A stretch of 64,000 nt of DNA from Alphaproteobacteria bacterium (GTDB taxonomy: Bacteria > Pseudomonadota > Alphaproteobacteria > Rhizobiales > Xanthobacteraceae). The notes beneath the pieces were generated by a model, which was given only the letters and a program-made list of their open reading frames with translations, was not told where the DNA came from and made no database searches. The position numbers were made by a program, and so were the translations under genes. Shown one piece after another: positions 16,361 to 24,164 of the stretch (the first letter of the stretch is position 1; every line of letters starts with the position of its first letter). Location of the stretch: contig JBBCGH010000001.1 of NCBI GenBank assembly GCA_037200445.1, positions 5,406,001 through 5,470,000 of the forward strand, read 5' to 3'.

Positions 16361-16840
16361 TCACCCCGCCCGGCAATGCTTGCACACGCCGGTGATCTCG
16401 ATCACGCGGCTCTTCGGCGCAAAGCCGGCGCTCTTCGCCGCCGCGTTCAGGCTGTCGGTGACGGCCGTGGAGGGCGCCTCGCCGACCGCGCCGCATTGCT
16501 CGCAAATCAGGAACACGACCGGCGCGTCGCTCGGGTGATTGTTGATGCAGGCGAGGAACGCATTGCGGCTCTCGATGCGGTGCACGAGACCCTGTGCGGT
16601 GAGGAAATCGAGCGCGCGATAGATCGTGATCGGCGCGGGGCGCGGCCCACGCGCCGCGACTGCGTCGATGATCTCGTAGGCGCCGACCGGCTTGTGGCTG
16701 GCGGCCAGCACTTCGAGCACATGCCGGCGCATCGCTGTGAGCCGCTCGCCGCGCTTGGCGCACAGCGCCTCGGCGTGCTTGAGCGTGTCCGCCGAGCAGC
16801 GGCCGTGGTCGTGGTCAGGTGTGGGAAAAACGGAGGGCAT
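16361..16840 (-). CDS. zur: Fur-family zinc uptake regulator
   Basis: Encodes 159 residues. The winged-helix DNA-binding domain (AEALCAKRGERLTAMRRHVL, then KPVGAYEIIDAV) is followed by the dimerisation domain with CEQC and CKHC pairs that form the structural zinc site. HRIESRNAFLACINNHPSD carries further metal ligands. These features and the length fit Zur rather than Fur or Irr. The start is set at MPSVFPTPDHDHGRC (16838-16840), with an upstream GGAG-like signal. It is divergent from the 3-hydroxybutyrate dehydrogenase gene. No zinc-uptake genes are adjacent. Confidence 0.88.
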   Translation of the reverse strand: MPSVFPTPDHDHGRCSADTLKHAEALCAKRGERLTAMRRHVLEVLAASHKPVGAYEIIDAVAARGPRPAPITIYRALDFLTAQGLVHRIESRNAFLACINNHPSDAPVVFLICEQCGAVGEAPSTAVTDSLNAAAKSAGFAPKSRVIEITGVCKHCRAG

Positions 16841-16907
16841 ACGGGACTTTCTACACGATTCCGGTCGAGGCCTCGCGCATTCGTGAAAGGCCGGGTTGAC
16901 CTTTATG

Positions 16908-16932
16908 TTGCGGCGCAGCAATGCTGCCGCAA
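16908..16932. promoter_or_regulatory. inverted repeat between zur and bdhA
   Basis: TTGCGGC (16908-16914) and GCCGCAA (16926-16932) are perfect inverted arms, with GCAGC/GCTGC nested inside. It lies in the divergent promoter space, 68 bases from the zur ATG and 37 bases from the bdhA ATG. Could be an operator. It does not look like the AT-rich Zur box I know from related species. Confidence 0.35.
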
Positions 16933-16968
16933 TATCCGATATAAGGGCCCCATCCGAAAGGTCACGTC

Positions 16969-17754
16969 ATGCCGCTCAAAGGAAAATCCGTCGTCGTCAC
17001 CGGTTCCACCTCCGGCATCGGGCTTGCGATTGCGCGCGCGTTTGCCAAGGAGGGCTGCAACCTCACCATCAACGGCTTCGGCGATGCCGCCGCGATCGAA
17101 AAGGAGCGCGCCGGCATCGAGAAGGAATTCGGCGGCAAAGCGGTCTACTCGGGCGCCGACATGACCAAGCCGGCCGAGATCTCCGAGATGATCGCGACCA
17201 CCGAGAAGACGTTCGGCGCGTGCGACGTGCTGGTGAACAACGCCGGCATCCAGTTCGTCGCCAAGGTGGAGGATTTCCCGGTCGAGAAGTGGGATGCCGT
17301 GATCGCCACGAACCTCTCGGCCGCATTCCACACCTGCCGCGCCGCGCTGCCGGGCATGAAGAAGCGCAAGTTCGGCCGCATCATCAACATCTCGTCCGCG
17401 CACGGTCTCGTCGCGAGCGCCGAGAAGGTCGCCTACGTGGCGGCAAAGCACGGCATCATCGGCCTCACCAAGGTGGTGGCGGTCGAGACCGCGAACGACG
17501 GCGTCACCTGCAACGCGATCTGCCCCGGCTGGGTGCTGACACCGCTGGTGCAGAAGCAGATCGAGGATCGCGCCAAGGCAGAAGGCATTCCGGTCAAGCA
17601 GGCGAACGACGACCTGCTTCGCGAAAAGCAGCCGATGCTCAAGTTCTCGACGCCCGAGAATGTCGCCGCACTCGCGGTGTTTCTCGCCGGCGACGCGGCC
17701 GAGAGCATCACCGGCTCATCCTACTCGATCGACGGCGGCTGGACGGCGCAGTGA
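16969..17754 (+). CDS. bdhA: D-3-hydroxybutyrate dehydrogenase (SDR)
   Basis: Encodes 261 residues. The Rossmann motif TGSTSGIG is at 11-18, NNAGIQ at 90-95, Ser at about 143 in NISSAHG, and the catalytic Tyr156 and Lys160 in AYVAAKHG. NAICPGWVLTPLVQKQIED is the substrate-side signature of 3-hydroxybutyrate dehydrogenases. It oxidises 3-hydroxybutyrate to acetoacetate with NAD, the step after polyhydroxybutyrate (PHB) breakdown. Its stop overlaps the GTG start of a patatin-like gene (GTGA), so the pair is translationally coupled, which favours a role in PHB or lipid turnover. The ATG is the first residue of MPLKGKSVVVTG. Confidence 0.93.
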   Translation: MPLKGKSVVVTGSTSGIGLAIARAFAKEGCNLTINGFGDAAAIEKERAGIEKEFGGKAVYSGADMTKPAEISEMIATTEKTFGACDVLVNNAGIQFVAKVEDFPVEKWDAVIATNLSAAFHTCRAALPGMKKRKFGRIINISSAHGLVASAEKVAYVAAKHGIIGLTKVVAVETANDGVTCNAICPGWVLTPLVQKQIEDRAKAEGIPVKQANDDLLREKQPMLKFSTPENVAALAVFLAGDAAESITGSSYSIDGGWTAQ

Positions 17755-18836
17755 AGTCGCTGCTCAGGAAACTTCGCCGCGAACCCGCGAAGCCGGAGCC
17801 GAATCGCAAGAAGATCAATCTCGGCCTGCAGGGCGGTGGCGCGCACGGCGCGTTCACCTGGGGCGTGCTCGACTATCTGCTGGAGGACGGGCGGCTCGAC
17901 ATCGAGGGCATATCCGGCGCGTCGGCCGGCGCGATGAATGCCGTGATGCTCGCCGATGGGCTCGCGCGCGGCGGGCCCGAGGAAGCGCGCAAGCGGCTTG
18001 CGGATTTCTGGCGTGCCGCCAGCCTCGATGGAAAGTTGCCTGGCCTGCAGCGCGCGGTGTTTGACCGGCTGTTGTCGTTCACGCCGTTTCAGGGCGCGCC
18101 GGCCGAGGCCTTTCTCGGCGCGCTCTCGCGCTACCTCTCGCCCTACGACATCAATCCGCTCAACATCAATCCGCTGCGCGATGTGATCGAGCGCTTCGTC
18201 GATTTCGAGGCCGTCCGCGCCTGCAAGGACGTCTCGCTCTTCATCTCGGCCACCAACGTGCACACCGGGCGCGTGCGCATCTTCCCGCAGGAGGCGCTCA
18301 ACGCGGATATCGTGATGGCGTCGGCCTGCCTGCCGTTTCTGTTTCGCGCGGTCGAGATCGACGGCGTGCCCTACTGGGACGGCGGCTACATGGGCAATCC
18401 GGCGATCTTCCCGTTCTTCGACGCGACGCTCTCCGAGGACGTTCTGATCGTGCAGATCAATCCGATCGAGCGAAAGTCGACGCCGCACACGCAGACCGAG
18501 ATCACGAACCGCATCAACGAAATCACGTTCAATTCCTCGCTGCAGGCAGAATTCCGCGCGATCGATTTCGTCACCCGGCTGATCGACCAGGGCCGCTTGC
18601 CGCACGGCACCGGCGAGGGTGAGTACCGCCGCATCAATGTGCACCGCATTCCCCTCGACGCAACGTTCAGGAATCTCACCGCCGGCTCGAAGCTCAACTC
18701 GGATTTCGATTTCTTCGAGTCGCTATTCCGCGGCGGCCGCAAAGCCGCGCGCAACTTTCTCTCGGAGCATTTCGAGGATATCGGGAAGCGCTCGACGATC
18801 GATCTGCGCGCCGAGGCGAAGGCGGAGTGGGCGTGA
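17751..18836 (+). CDS. patatin-like phospholipase/esterase
   Basis: Encodes 361 residues from a GTG that overlaps the bdhA stop; the open frame extends upstream but reads as shadow of bdhA. The oxyanion loop LQGGGAHGAFTWG is at about 27-39, the nucleophile elbow GISGASAG at about 53-60 has Ser58, and the dyad Asp is in YWDGGYMGNP at about 210. A basic N-terminus (KSLLRKLRREPAKPEPNRKK) precedes the domain. Patatins hydrolyse acyl esters. Coupling to 3-hydroxybutyrate dehydrogenase suggests PHB granule or storage-lipid mobilisation, but no PHB depolymerase motif proves this. Confidence 0.9.
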   Translation: MKSLLRKLRREPAKPEPNRKKINLGLQGGGAHGAFTWGVLDYLLEDGRLDIEGISGASAGAMNAVMLADGLARGGPEEARKRLADFWRAASLDGKLPGLQRAVFDRLLSFTPFQGAPAEAFLGALSRYLSPYDINPLNINPLRDVIERFVDFEAVRACKDVSLFISATNVHTGRVRIFPQEALNADIVMASACLPFLFRAVEIDGVPYWDGGYMGNPAIFPFFDATLSEDVLIVQINPIERKSTPHTQTEITNRINEITFNSSLQAEFRAIDFVTRLIDQGRLPHGTGEGEYRRINVHRIPLDATFRNLTAGSKLNSDFDFFESLFRGGRKAARNFLSEHFEDIGKRSTIDLRAEAKAEWA

Positions 18837-18859
18837 GGCCCTCCCCGCGCTCCTCTTTC

Positions 18860-18883
18860 CCTCTCCCCGCAAGCGGGGAGAGG
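18860..18883. repeat. stem-loop CCTCTCCCCGC / GCGGGGAGAGG
   Basis: A perfect 11-bp stem with an AA loop lies between the patatin and macrodomain genes. It belongs to the short CTCTCCCCGC hairpin type also found at 24122-24158 and 55284-55307. Confidence 0.6.
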
Positions 18884-18898
18884 TGACAGAATGAGAGG

Positions 18899-19453
18899 AT
18901 GCCGCAACCTCTCCTCACTTTCTCCGCCGGCCCCGCGACCTGCGACATCCTCGTCGCCGACATCACCACGCTCTCCGTCGACGCCATCGTGAACGCCGCG
19001 AACCGCGCGCTGCTCGGCGGCGGCGGCGTCGACGGCGCGATCCATCGCGCGGCCGGGCCGGAGTTGCTCGCGGAGTGCCGCACGCTCGGCGGCTGCGAGA
19101 CCGGCTCGGCGAAGATGACACGCGGCTATCGCCTGCCCGCGCGACACGTCATCCATGCGGTCGGCCCGGTGTGGCACGGCGGCGGGTCGAACGAAGACGC
19201 GCTGCTCGCGTCCTGCTATCGCGTCGCACTCGATCTTGCCGCCGCGAGCAAGCTCACCTCGATCGCATTCCCGGCGATTTCGACGGGCATCTATTCGTTT
19301 CCCGCCGACCGCGCGGCGCGCATCGCGATCGGCACGGTCGCAGCCGAACTCTCCGCTGCGCCGCGCTCGATCGCTCGCGTCGTGTTCTGCTGCTTCGCGG
19401 AGCAATCAGCGCGGCATCACATGGACGCGGCGCGCGATCTGGGGCTGGCGTAG
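18899..19453 (+). CDS. macrodomain protein, O-acetyl-ADP-ribose deacetylase type
   Basis: Encodes 184 residues of a single macrodomain. The ADP-ribose-binding motif [27 protein letters not shown] is at about 27-53, with the conserved Asn and the glycine-rich loop. [10 protein letters not shown] and [13 protein letters not shown] follow in the order expected for the YmdB/MacroD class. These enzymes remove acetyl from O-acetyl-ADP-ribose or mono-ADP-ribose from protein aspartate and glutamate. It is 62 bases after the patatin gene, separated by a hairpin, so co-expression is possible but not certain. Confidence 0.92.
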   Translation: MPQPLLTFSAGPATCDILVADITTLSVDAIVNAANRALLGGGGVDGAIHRAAGPELLAECRTLGGCETGSAKMTRGYRLPARHVIHAVGPVWHGGGSNEDALLASCYRVALDLAAASKLTSIAFPAISTGIYSFPADRAARIAIGTVAAELSAAPRSIARVVFCCFAEQSARHHMDAARDLGLA

Positions 19454-19511
19454 TCGGTCCCCCGCCGTCTAAAGTCCCGCCCGAACAACGAACAAGCATG
19501 CGGGAGGCACA

Positions 19512-20447
19512 ATGGCGGCCAAGAACAAAGTCATCATCACCTGCGCGGTCACCGGCTCGATCCACACGCCATCGATGTCGCCGGCTATTCCGGTGACGGC
19601 CAGTGAAATCGCGGACGCGGCGATCGGCGCGGCCGAAGCAGGCGCCGCCGTGGTGCACCTGCATGCGCGTGACCCGAAGGACGGGCGCCCCGACCAGTCG
19701 CCGGACGCCTTCGCGCCGTTCCTGAAAGTGATCAAGCAGCGCTGCGCCGCCGTGATCAACATCACGACCGGCGGCGCGCCGACCATGTCGATCGAGGAGC
19801 GCGTCAAGCCGGCCGCGACCTTCAAGCCGGAGGTCGCGAGCCTCAACATGGGCTCGATGAATTTCGGCCTCTACCCGATGCTCAACCGCTTCAAGACCTT
19901 CAAGCACGACTGGGAGCGCCCGTATCTCGAAGGCTCGGTCGACCGCATCTTCAAGAACACGTTCAAGGATATCGAATACATCCTGACCACCTGCGCCGAG
20001 AACGGCACGCGCTTCGAGATCGAGTGCTACGACATCGGGCATCTCTACACGCTGGCGCACTTCCTCGAGCGCGGCGTCGTGAAGCCGCCGGTGTTCGTCC
20101 AATCCGTGTTCGGCATCCTCGGCGGTATCGGGCCGCATCCGGAAGACGTGATGCACATGCGCCGCACCGCGGACCGGCTCTTGGGCCGGGAGAATTATCA
20201 TTGGTCCGTGCTCGGCGCGGGGCGCAACCAATTGCCCATCGCCGCGCAGGCCGCCGCGATGGGCGGCAACGTGCGCGTGGGGCTGGAAGACTCGCTCTGG
20301 ATCGGCGCCGGCAAGCTTGCCGAGTCGAATGCGCAGCAGGTCACCAAGGCGCGGCAGATCATCGAGGGGCTGGGGCTGGAGATCGCGACGCCGGATGAGG
20401 CGCGCGAGATTTTGGTGCTCAAGGGCGGCGACAAGGTGAATTTCTGA
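19512..20447 (+). CDS. beta-keto acid cleavage enzyme (BKACE, DUF849)
   Basis: Encodes 311 residues of a TIM barrel. VIITCAVTGSIHTPSMSP opens the protein, GAAVVHLHARDPKDGRP carries the two zinc-ligand His residues (about 49 and 51), and NITTGGAPTMSIEERV and NMGSMNFGLYP are family stretches. Members condense a beta-keto acid with acetyl-CoA and split it into acetoacetate and a new acyl-CoA, as in lysine (Kce) or carnitine catabolism. The exact substrate is open. The upstream spacer is GGGAGGCACA before the ATG. It is followed by a palindromic repeat and a cyclase-family gene on the same strand. Confidence 0.92.
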   Translation: MAAKNKVIITCAVTGSIHTPSMSPAIPVTASEIADAAIGAAEAGAAVVHLHARDPKDGRPDQSPDAFAPFLKVIKQRCAAVINITTGGAPTMSIEERVKPAATFKPEVASLNMGSMNFGLYPMLNRFKTFKHDWERPYLEGSVDRIFKNTFKDIEYILTTCAENGTRFEIECYDIGHLYTLAHFLERGVVKPPVFVQSVFGILGGIGPHPEDVMHMRRTADRLLGRENYHWSVLGAGRNQLPIAAQAAAMGGNVRVGLEDSLWIGAGKLAESNAQQVTKARQIIEGLGLEIATPDEAREILVLKGGDKVNF

Positions 20448-20471
20448 TCGAAACGCGCAACACGCACAGAC

Positions 20472-20568
20472 GTCATCGCCCGCGCAGGCGGGCGATCCAG
20501 TAGACACCGGCGTCAGCAATCAAGCGCAGCGATGACTGGATGCCCCGCCTTCGCGGGGTATGACGGCG
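20472..20568. repeat. palindromic repeat, CCCGCG...GGATGCCC family (copy 1, diverged)
   Basis: Left arm GTCATCGCCCGCGCAGGCGG continues GCGATCCAGTAG; right arm is GACTGGATGCCCCGCCTTCG then CGGGGTATGACGGC. Family members at 47977, 51570 and 52611 are closer to each other than to this copy. Confidence 0.7.
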
Positions 20569-20590
20569 AGAGGAACGAGGACAAACAAGC

Positions 20591-21544
20591 ATGAGCATCA
20601 CCGTCAACGCCGCCGCCATCAAGGAGGCGTCAAACAAGCTCTCCAACTGGGGCAAATGGGGCAAGGACGACATGAGCGGCACGCTCAACTATGTCGAGCC
20701 GCACCACATCGTCGACGCCGGCAAGCTGATCAAGAAGGGCAAGTCGTTCGCGCTCGGTATTCCGCTCGACCGCACCGGCCCGCAGAGCGGACTGTTTGGC
20801 GGGCGCTTCAACCCGATCCATCAGATGCTCGCCACCGGCACCGATGCGCTCGCCGGCCAGCAGGACTGGAACAAGCTGCGCTATGCCGACGACACGCTGA
20901 TGCTGTGCGTGCAGGGCGCGACGCATTGGGATTCGCTCGGGCACATCTTCTACGAAGACAAGGCTTACAACGGCCATTCGCCGAAGCTGATCGACTCGCG
21001 TGGCCTCTCTGTGCTCGGCATCGAGCACTCCAAGGACAAGATGAACGGGCGTGGCGTGCTGCTCGACATCGCGCGTTTCCGCGGCGTGCCGTGGCTCAAG
21101 GACGGCGAAGGCATCGGCAACGACGAGCTCGACGCGTGCGCGAAAGCGCAGGGCGTGAAGATCGGCCGCGCGGATTTCGTCATCATCCGCACCGGGCAGA
21201 TGGAACGCTGTCTCGCCGAGAAGGAATGGGGCGGCTATGCGGGCGGCGACGCGCCGGGCGTCAAGTTCGAGAACTGCTACTGGTGCCACGAGAAGGAGAT
21301 CGCCGCGCTGATCACCGACACCTGGGGCTGCGAGGTGCGTCCCAACGAGACCAAGGAGGCGAACCAGCCGTGGCACTGGGTCGTGATCCCGGCGATGGGC
21401 CTGTGCATGGGCGAGATCTTCTATCTCAAGGAACTCGCCGAGGACTGCGCCAGGGACAAGGTCTATGAGTTCTTCTTCTGCGGCCCGCCGCTGATCATCA
21501 CGGGCGGGACGGGAAGCCCGATCAACCCGCAGGCGATAAAGTGA
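20591..21544 (+). CDS. cyclase-family metal-dependent hydrolase
   Basis: Encodes 317 residues. The cyclase/kynurenine-formamidase fold is marked by GATHWDSLGHIFY at about 109-121 (metal ligands His112, Asp114, His118) and FVIIRTGQMERC. It is longer than the 210-residue bacterial kynurenine formamidases (KynB) and closer to the larger cyclase proteins that often sit with catabolic genes. A formamidase role would complement kynureninase at 9954, but this is inference. GAGGA-type signals precede the ATG. Downstream genes on the same strand are a small membrane protein and a HisD-like dehydrogenase. Confidence 0.85.
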   Translation: MSITVNAAAIKEASNKLSNWGKWGKDDMSGTLNYVEPHHIVDAGKLIKKGKSFALGIPLDRTGPQSGLFGGRFNPIHQMLATGTDALAGQQDWNKLRYADDTLMLCVQGATHWDSLGHIFYEDKAYNGHSPKLIDSRGLSVLGIEHSKDKMNGRGVLLDIARFRGVPWLKDGEGIGNDELDACAKAQGVKIGRADFVIIRTGQMERCLAEKEWGGYAGGDAPGVKFENCYWCHEKEIAALITDTWGCEVRPNETKEANQPWHWVVIPAMGLCMGEIFYLKELAEDCARDKVYEFFFCGPPLIITGGTGSPINPQAIK

Positions 21545-21576
21545 ATCTGCGACACGGTGGATGATAGATTGGTCAT

Positions 21577-21861
21577 ATGGCCTGGATACTTCTTTCGATC
21601 ATCATTCTCGCTGCGTTCTTCAAACTGGCGCTTATTCTCGTTTGGACGCGCAGACTCCATGCCCGACATGGCCCGCACGCCAGCTTTGGCGAAATATTCT
21701 GCAAGATGTTCGCGCCACAATCAGAGGACAGTCTGGGGATTGAACTTTGGCAAGATTTTCAGCCAATTCAACGAATGAACTTTCTGTCAAACATCGCTCT
21801 TGGCCTGGTCGTCTTTATGTTGTTCGCCAGCGCCCTCACTCTTGCTCGGTTGTCAAAATAG
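21577..21861 (+). CDS. small two-helix membrane protein
   Basis: Encodes 94 residues with hydrophobic helices at the N-terminus ([20 protein letters not shown]) and C-terminus ([20 protein letters not shown]) and a charged loop between ([19 protein letters not shown]). Codon composition is less GC-rich than the flanking genes, and the gene is wedged 32 bases after the cyclase gene and 37 bases before the HisD-like gene. No family is recognised. The hydrophobic pattern and exact fit to the space support it as real. Confidence 0.55.
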   Translation: MAWILLSIIILAAFFKLALILVWTRRLHARHGPHASFGEIFCKMFAPQSEDSLGIELWQDFQPIQRMNFLSNIALGLVVFMLFASALTLARLSK

Positions 21862-21898
21862 CGCGAGTGAGCGCGTTCAGAGTTCCAAGGAGAGTTCT

Positions 21899-23206
21899 AT
21901 GCCCCGCTATCTCAAACGCGGAATGGACGCGAGCGCCATCAAGGCTGCCGACGCGAAGGTGCGCGAGACGGTGGAGAATATTCTCGCGCAGATCGAGGAG
22001 CGCGGCGACGCAGCAGTGCGCGACCTGTCCGAGCAGTTCGACAAATGGTCGCCGGCAAACTTCAAGCTGACGCCGCAGGAGATCGAGAAAGCGATCGGTC
22101 AGGTCGCGAAGCGCGATCTCGACGACATCAAGTTCGCCCAGGCGCAGGTGCGAAACTTCGCGCAGAAGCAGCGCGATACCATGAAGGATCTCGAGGTCGA
22201 GACGCTGCCCGGCGTCGTGCTCGGCCACCGGCACATCCCGGTGAACTCGATCGGCTGCTACGTGCCGGGTGGGCGCTACCCGATGGTCGCCTCGGCGCAC
22301 ATGTCGATCGTAACCGCACGCGTCGCGGGCGTGAAGCGCATCATCGCCTGCGCGCCGCCCTTCCGTGGCGGACCGCATCCTGCGATCGTCGCGGCGATGC
22401 ATTTCGGCGGCGCGGACGACATCTACGTGCTGGGCGGCGTGCAGGCAGTCGCCATGATGGCGCTCGGCACCGGCTCGGTCTTACCCGTCGACATGGTGGT
22501 CGGTCCCGGTAATGCGTATGTGGCGGAGGCCAAGCGCCAGCTTTACGGCCGCGTCGGCATCGACCTGCTCGCCGGCCCGACCGAGACGCTGATCATCGCG
22601 GATGATTCGATCGATGGCGAAATCTGCGCGACCGACCTGCTCGGCCAGGCCGAACACGGGCCGACCTCGCCGGCGATCCTGATCACCAACTCCGAGAAGC
22701 TCGCGCGCGACACGATGACCGAAGTCGAGCGGCTGTTGAAAATTCTCCCAAGCGCCGACCTCGCCGGCAAGGCGTGGGAGGATTTCGGCGAAGTCATCGT
22801 CTGCGCCGACGAGGCCGAGATGATTGCGGAAGCGGACCGCGTCGCCTCCGAGCACGTGCAGGTGATGACGCGCGACCCGGATGTGTTTCTCAACGGCATG
22901 AAGAACTACGGCTCGCTGTTCCTGGGCCCGCGCACCAACGTGGCCTACGGAGATAAAGTGATCGGCACCAACCACACGCTGCCCACAAAGAAAGCCGCGC
23001 GCTACACCGGCGGACTGTGGGTCGGGAAATTCCTCAAGACCTGCACCTATCAAAAGGTGCTCACCGACGAGGCGAGCGCGATGATCGGCGAATACTGCTC
23101 GCGTCTGTGCATGCTCGAGGGCTTCACGGGCCATGCCGAGCAGGCGAATGTGCGCGTGCGCCGCTACGGCGGGCGCAACGTGCCCTACGCGCAGGCTGCG
23201 GAGTAG
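21899..23206 (+). CDS. histidinol-dehydrogenase-like NAD-dependent alcohol dehydrogenase
   Basis: Encodes 435 residues of the HisD fold. Features are a [18 protein letters not shown] nucleotide-binding loop, [32 protein letters not shown] and [17 protein letters not shown] with zinc ligands Gln and His. The AEHGPTSPA wording differs from the biosynthetic AEHGPDAQS form and matches the catabolic branch that includes sulfopropanediol dehydrogenase (HpsN). No his genes surround it, which also argues against histidine synthesis. The start is at 21899 with AAGGAGAG upstream. An SDR gene follows, as in several polyol or sulfonate pathways, though the substrate is unproven. Confidence 0.85.
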   Translation: MPRYLKRGMDASAIKAADAKVRETVENILAQIEERGDAAVRDLSEQFDKWSPANFKLTPQEIEKAIGQVAKRDLDDIKFAQAQVRNFAQKQRDTMKDLEVETLPGVVLGHRHIPVNSIGCYVPGGRYPMVASAHMSIVTARVAGVKRIIACAPPFRGGPHPAIVAAMHFGGADDIYVLGGVQAVAMMALGTGSVLPVDMVVGPGNAYVAEAKRQLYGRVGIDLLAGPTETLIIADDSIDGEICATDLLGQAEHGPTSPAILITNSEKLARDTMTEVERLLKILPSADLAGKAWEDFGEVIVCADEAEMIAEADRVASEHVQVMTRDPDVFLNGMKNYGSLFLGPRTNVAYGDKVIGTNHTLPTKKAARYTGGLWVGKFLKTCTYQKVLTDEASAMIGEYCSRLCMLEGFTGHAEQANVRVRRYGGRNVPYAQAAE

Positions 23207-23213
23207 CTTTCTT

Positions 23214-23336
23214 CACCTCCCCCTGGAGGGGGGAGGTCGCCACGCAAAGCGTGGCGGGTGGGGGTGAATTATCCTCGCCGTTTCACCCCACCCCGGCGGC
23301 TTCGCCGCCGACCCTCCCCCTCCAGGGGAGGGTGGA
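23214..23336. repeat. palindromic repeat, CTCCCCCT...AGGGGGAGG family
   Basis: ACCTCCCCCTGGAGGGGGGA at the left and CCTCCCCCTCCAGGGGAGGG at the right, with an internal GCCACGCAAAGCGTGGC hairpin and GGCGGCTTCGCCGCC. It lies between the HisD-like and SDR genes. Confidence 0.7.
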
Positions 23337-23346
23337 GGCACCGCCG

Positions 23347-24117
23347 ATGACGATCGATCTCCACTCCGTCCCCTCCTTCCGCCTCGACGGCAAGCGCGCG
23401 CTCGTGTCGGGAGCGGGGCGCGGGATCGGGCTTGCGGCCGCCTCGGCCCTTGCCGATGCGGGCGCGCATGTGACGCTTGTGGCACGCACCGCCACCGAGA
23501 TCGAGGAGGCCGCGCGGGCGATCCGCGCGCGCGGGCAGCAAGCCGGCACGATGGTGCTTGACGTGACCGACCTCGCCGCGATGCAGAAGGCGATCGCATC
23601 CGCCGAGCCGTTCAACATCCTGATCAACAACGCCGGCACCAACCGGCCGAAGCCGCTGATGGACGTCACCATCGAGGACTTCGACGTCATCATGGGGCTG
23701 AACGTGCGCGCGGCTTATTTCGTCGCGCAGGCAGTGGCGCGGCGGCTGATCGAGGCCAAACAAAACGGCTCGATCATCAATATCTCGTCGCAGATGGGCC
23801 ACGTCGGCGCGGCGCGGCGCACCGTGTACTGCGCCAGCAAGCACGCCATGGAGGGCTTCACCAAGGCGATGGCCATTGAGCTGGCGCCGCACGACATCCG
23901 CGTCAATTCGCTCGGGCCGACCTTCATCGAGACGCCGCTGACCAAACCGTTCTTCGAGAACGAGGCGTTCCGCCGCGAGGTGCTAGCCAAGATCAAGCTC
24001 GGCCGCATCGGGCAGATGGACGAGCTCACCGGCGCGATCGTGTTTCTGGCGAGCGATGCGTCGCGGCTGATGACGGGATCAGCGTTGATCGTGGATGGCG
24101 GCTGGACGGCGGAGTAG
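23347..24117 (+). CDS. SDR-family NAD(P)-dependent oxidoreductase
   Basis: Encodes 256 residues. The cofactor motif is GAGRGIG at 22-28, followed by NNAGTN, the catalytic NISSQMGHVG and TVYCASKHAMEG (Tyr and Lys), and a C-terminal ALIVDGGWTAE. The start is the ATG at 23347, immediately after a palindromic repeat. It resembles gluconate-5-dehydrogenase-type SDRs but lacks a decisive substrate signature. With the upstream HisD-like enzyme it could form a two-step oxidation of a polyol or sulfonate. Confidence 0.88.
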   Translation: MTIDLHSVPSFRLDGKRALVSGAGRGIGLAAASALADAGAHVTLVARTATEIEEAARAIRARGQQAGTMVLDVTDLAAMQKAIASAEPFNILINNAGTNRPKPLMDVTIEDFDVIMGLNVRAAYFVAQAVARRLIEAKQNGSIINISSQMGHVGAARRTVYCASKHAMEGFTKAMAIELAPHDIRVNSLGPTFIETPLTKPFFENEAFRREVLAKIKLGRIGQMDELTGAIVFLASDASRLMTGSALIVDGGWTAE

Positions 24118-24121
24118 CGCA

Positions 24122-24158
24122 CTTTTCCCTCTCCCCGCTACGCGGGGAGAGGGAAAAG
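24122..24158. terminator. 17-bp perfect stem-loop between convergent genes
   Basis: CTTTTCCCTCTCCCCGC (24122-24138) and its exact complement (24142-24158) flank a TAC loop. It lies 5 bases after the SDR stop and 7 bases before the stop of the convergent LLM gene, where a bidirectional terminator is expected. There is no long T-run beyond the stem; the AAAAG and CTTTT ends are inside the stem. Confidence 0.45.
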
Positions 24159-24164
24159 AAACGC

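Noticed and set aside
16896-18836. A 646-residue frame joining bdhA-region sequence and patatin
   Set aside because: The first 285 residues are an off-frame reading of bdhA. The patatin starts at the GTG 17751.
20591-21544. The cyclase-family gene named kynB
   Set aside because: It is about 100 residues longer than KynB and not linked to kynU; the family call is safer.
21899-23206. The HisD-like gene as biosynthetic histidinol dehydrogenase
   Set aside because: Motif wording (AEHGPTSPA) differs from biosynthetic HisD and no his genes are nearby.
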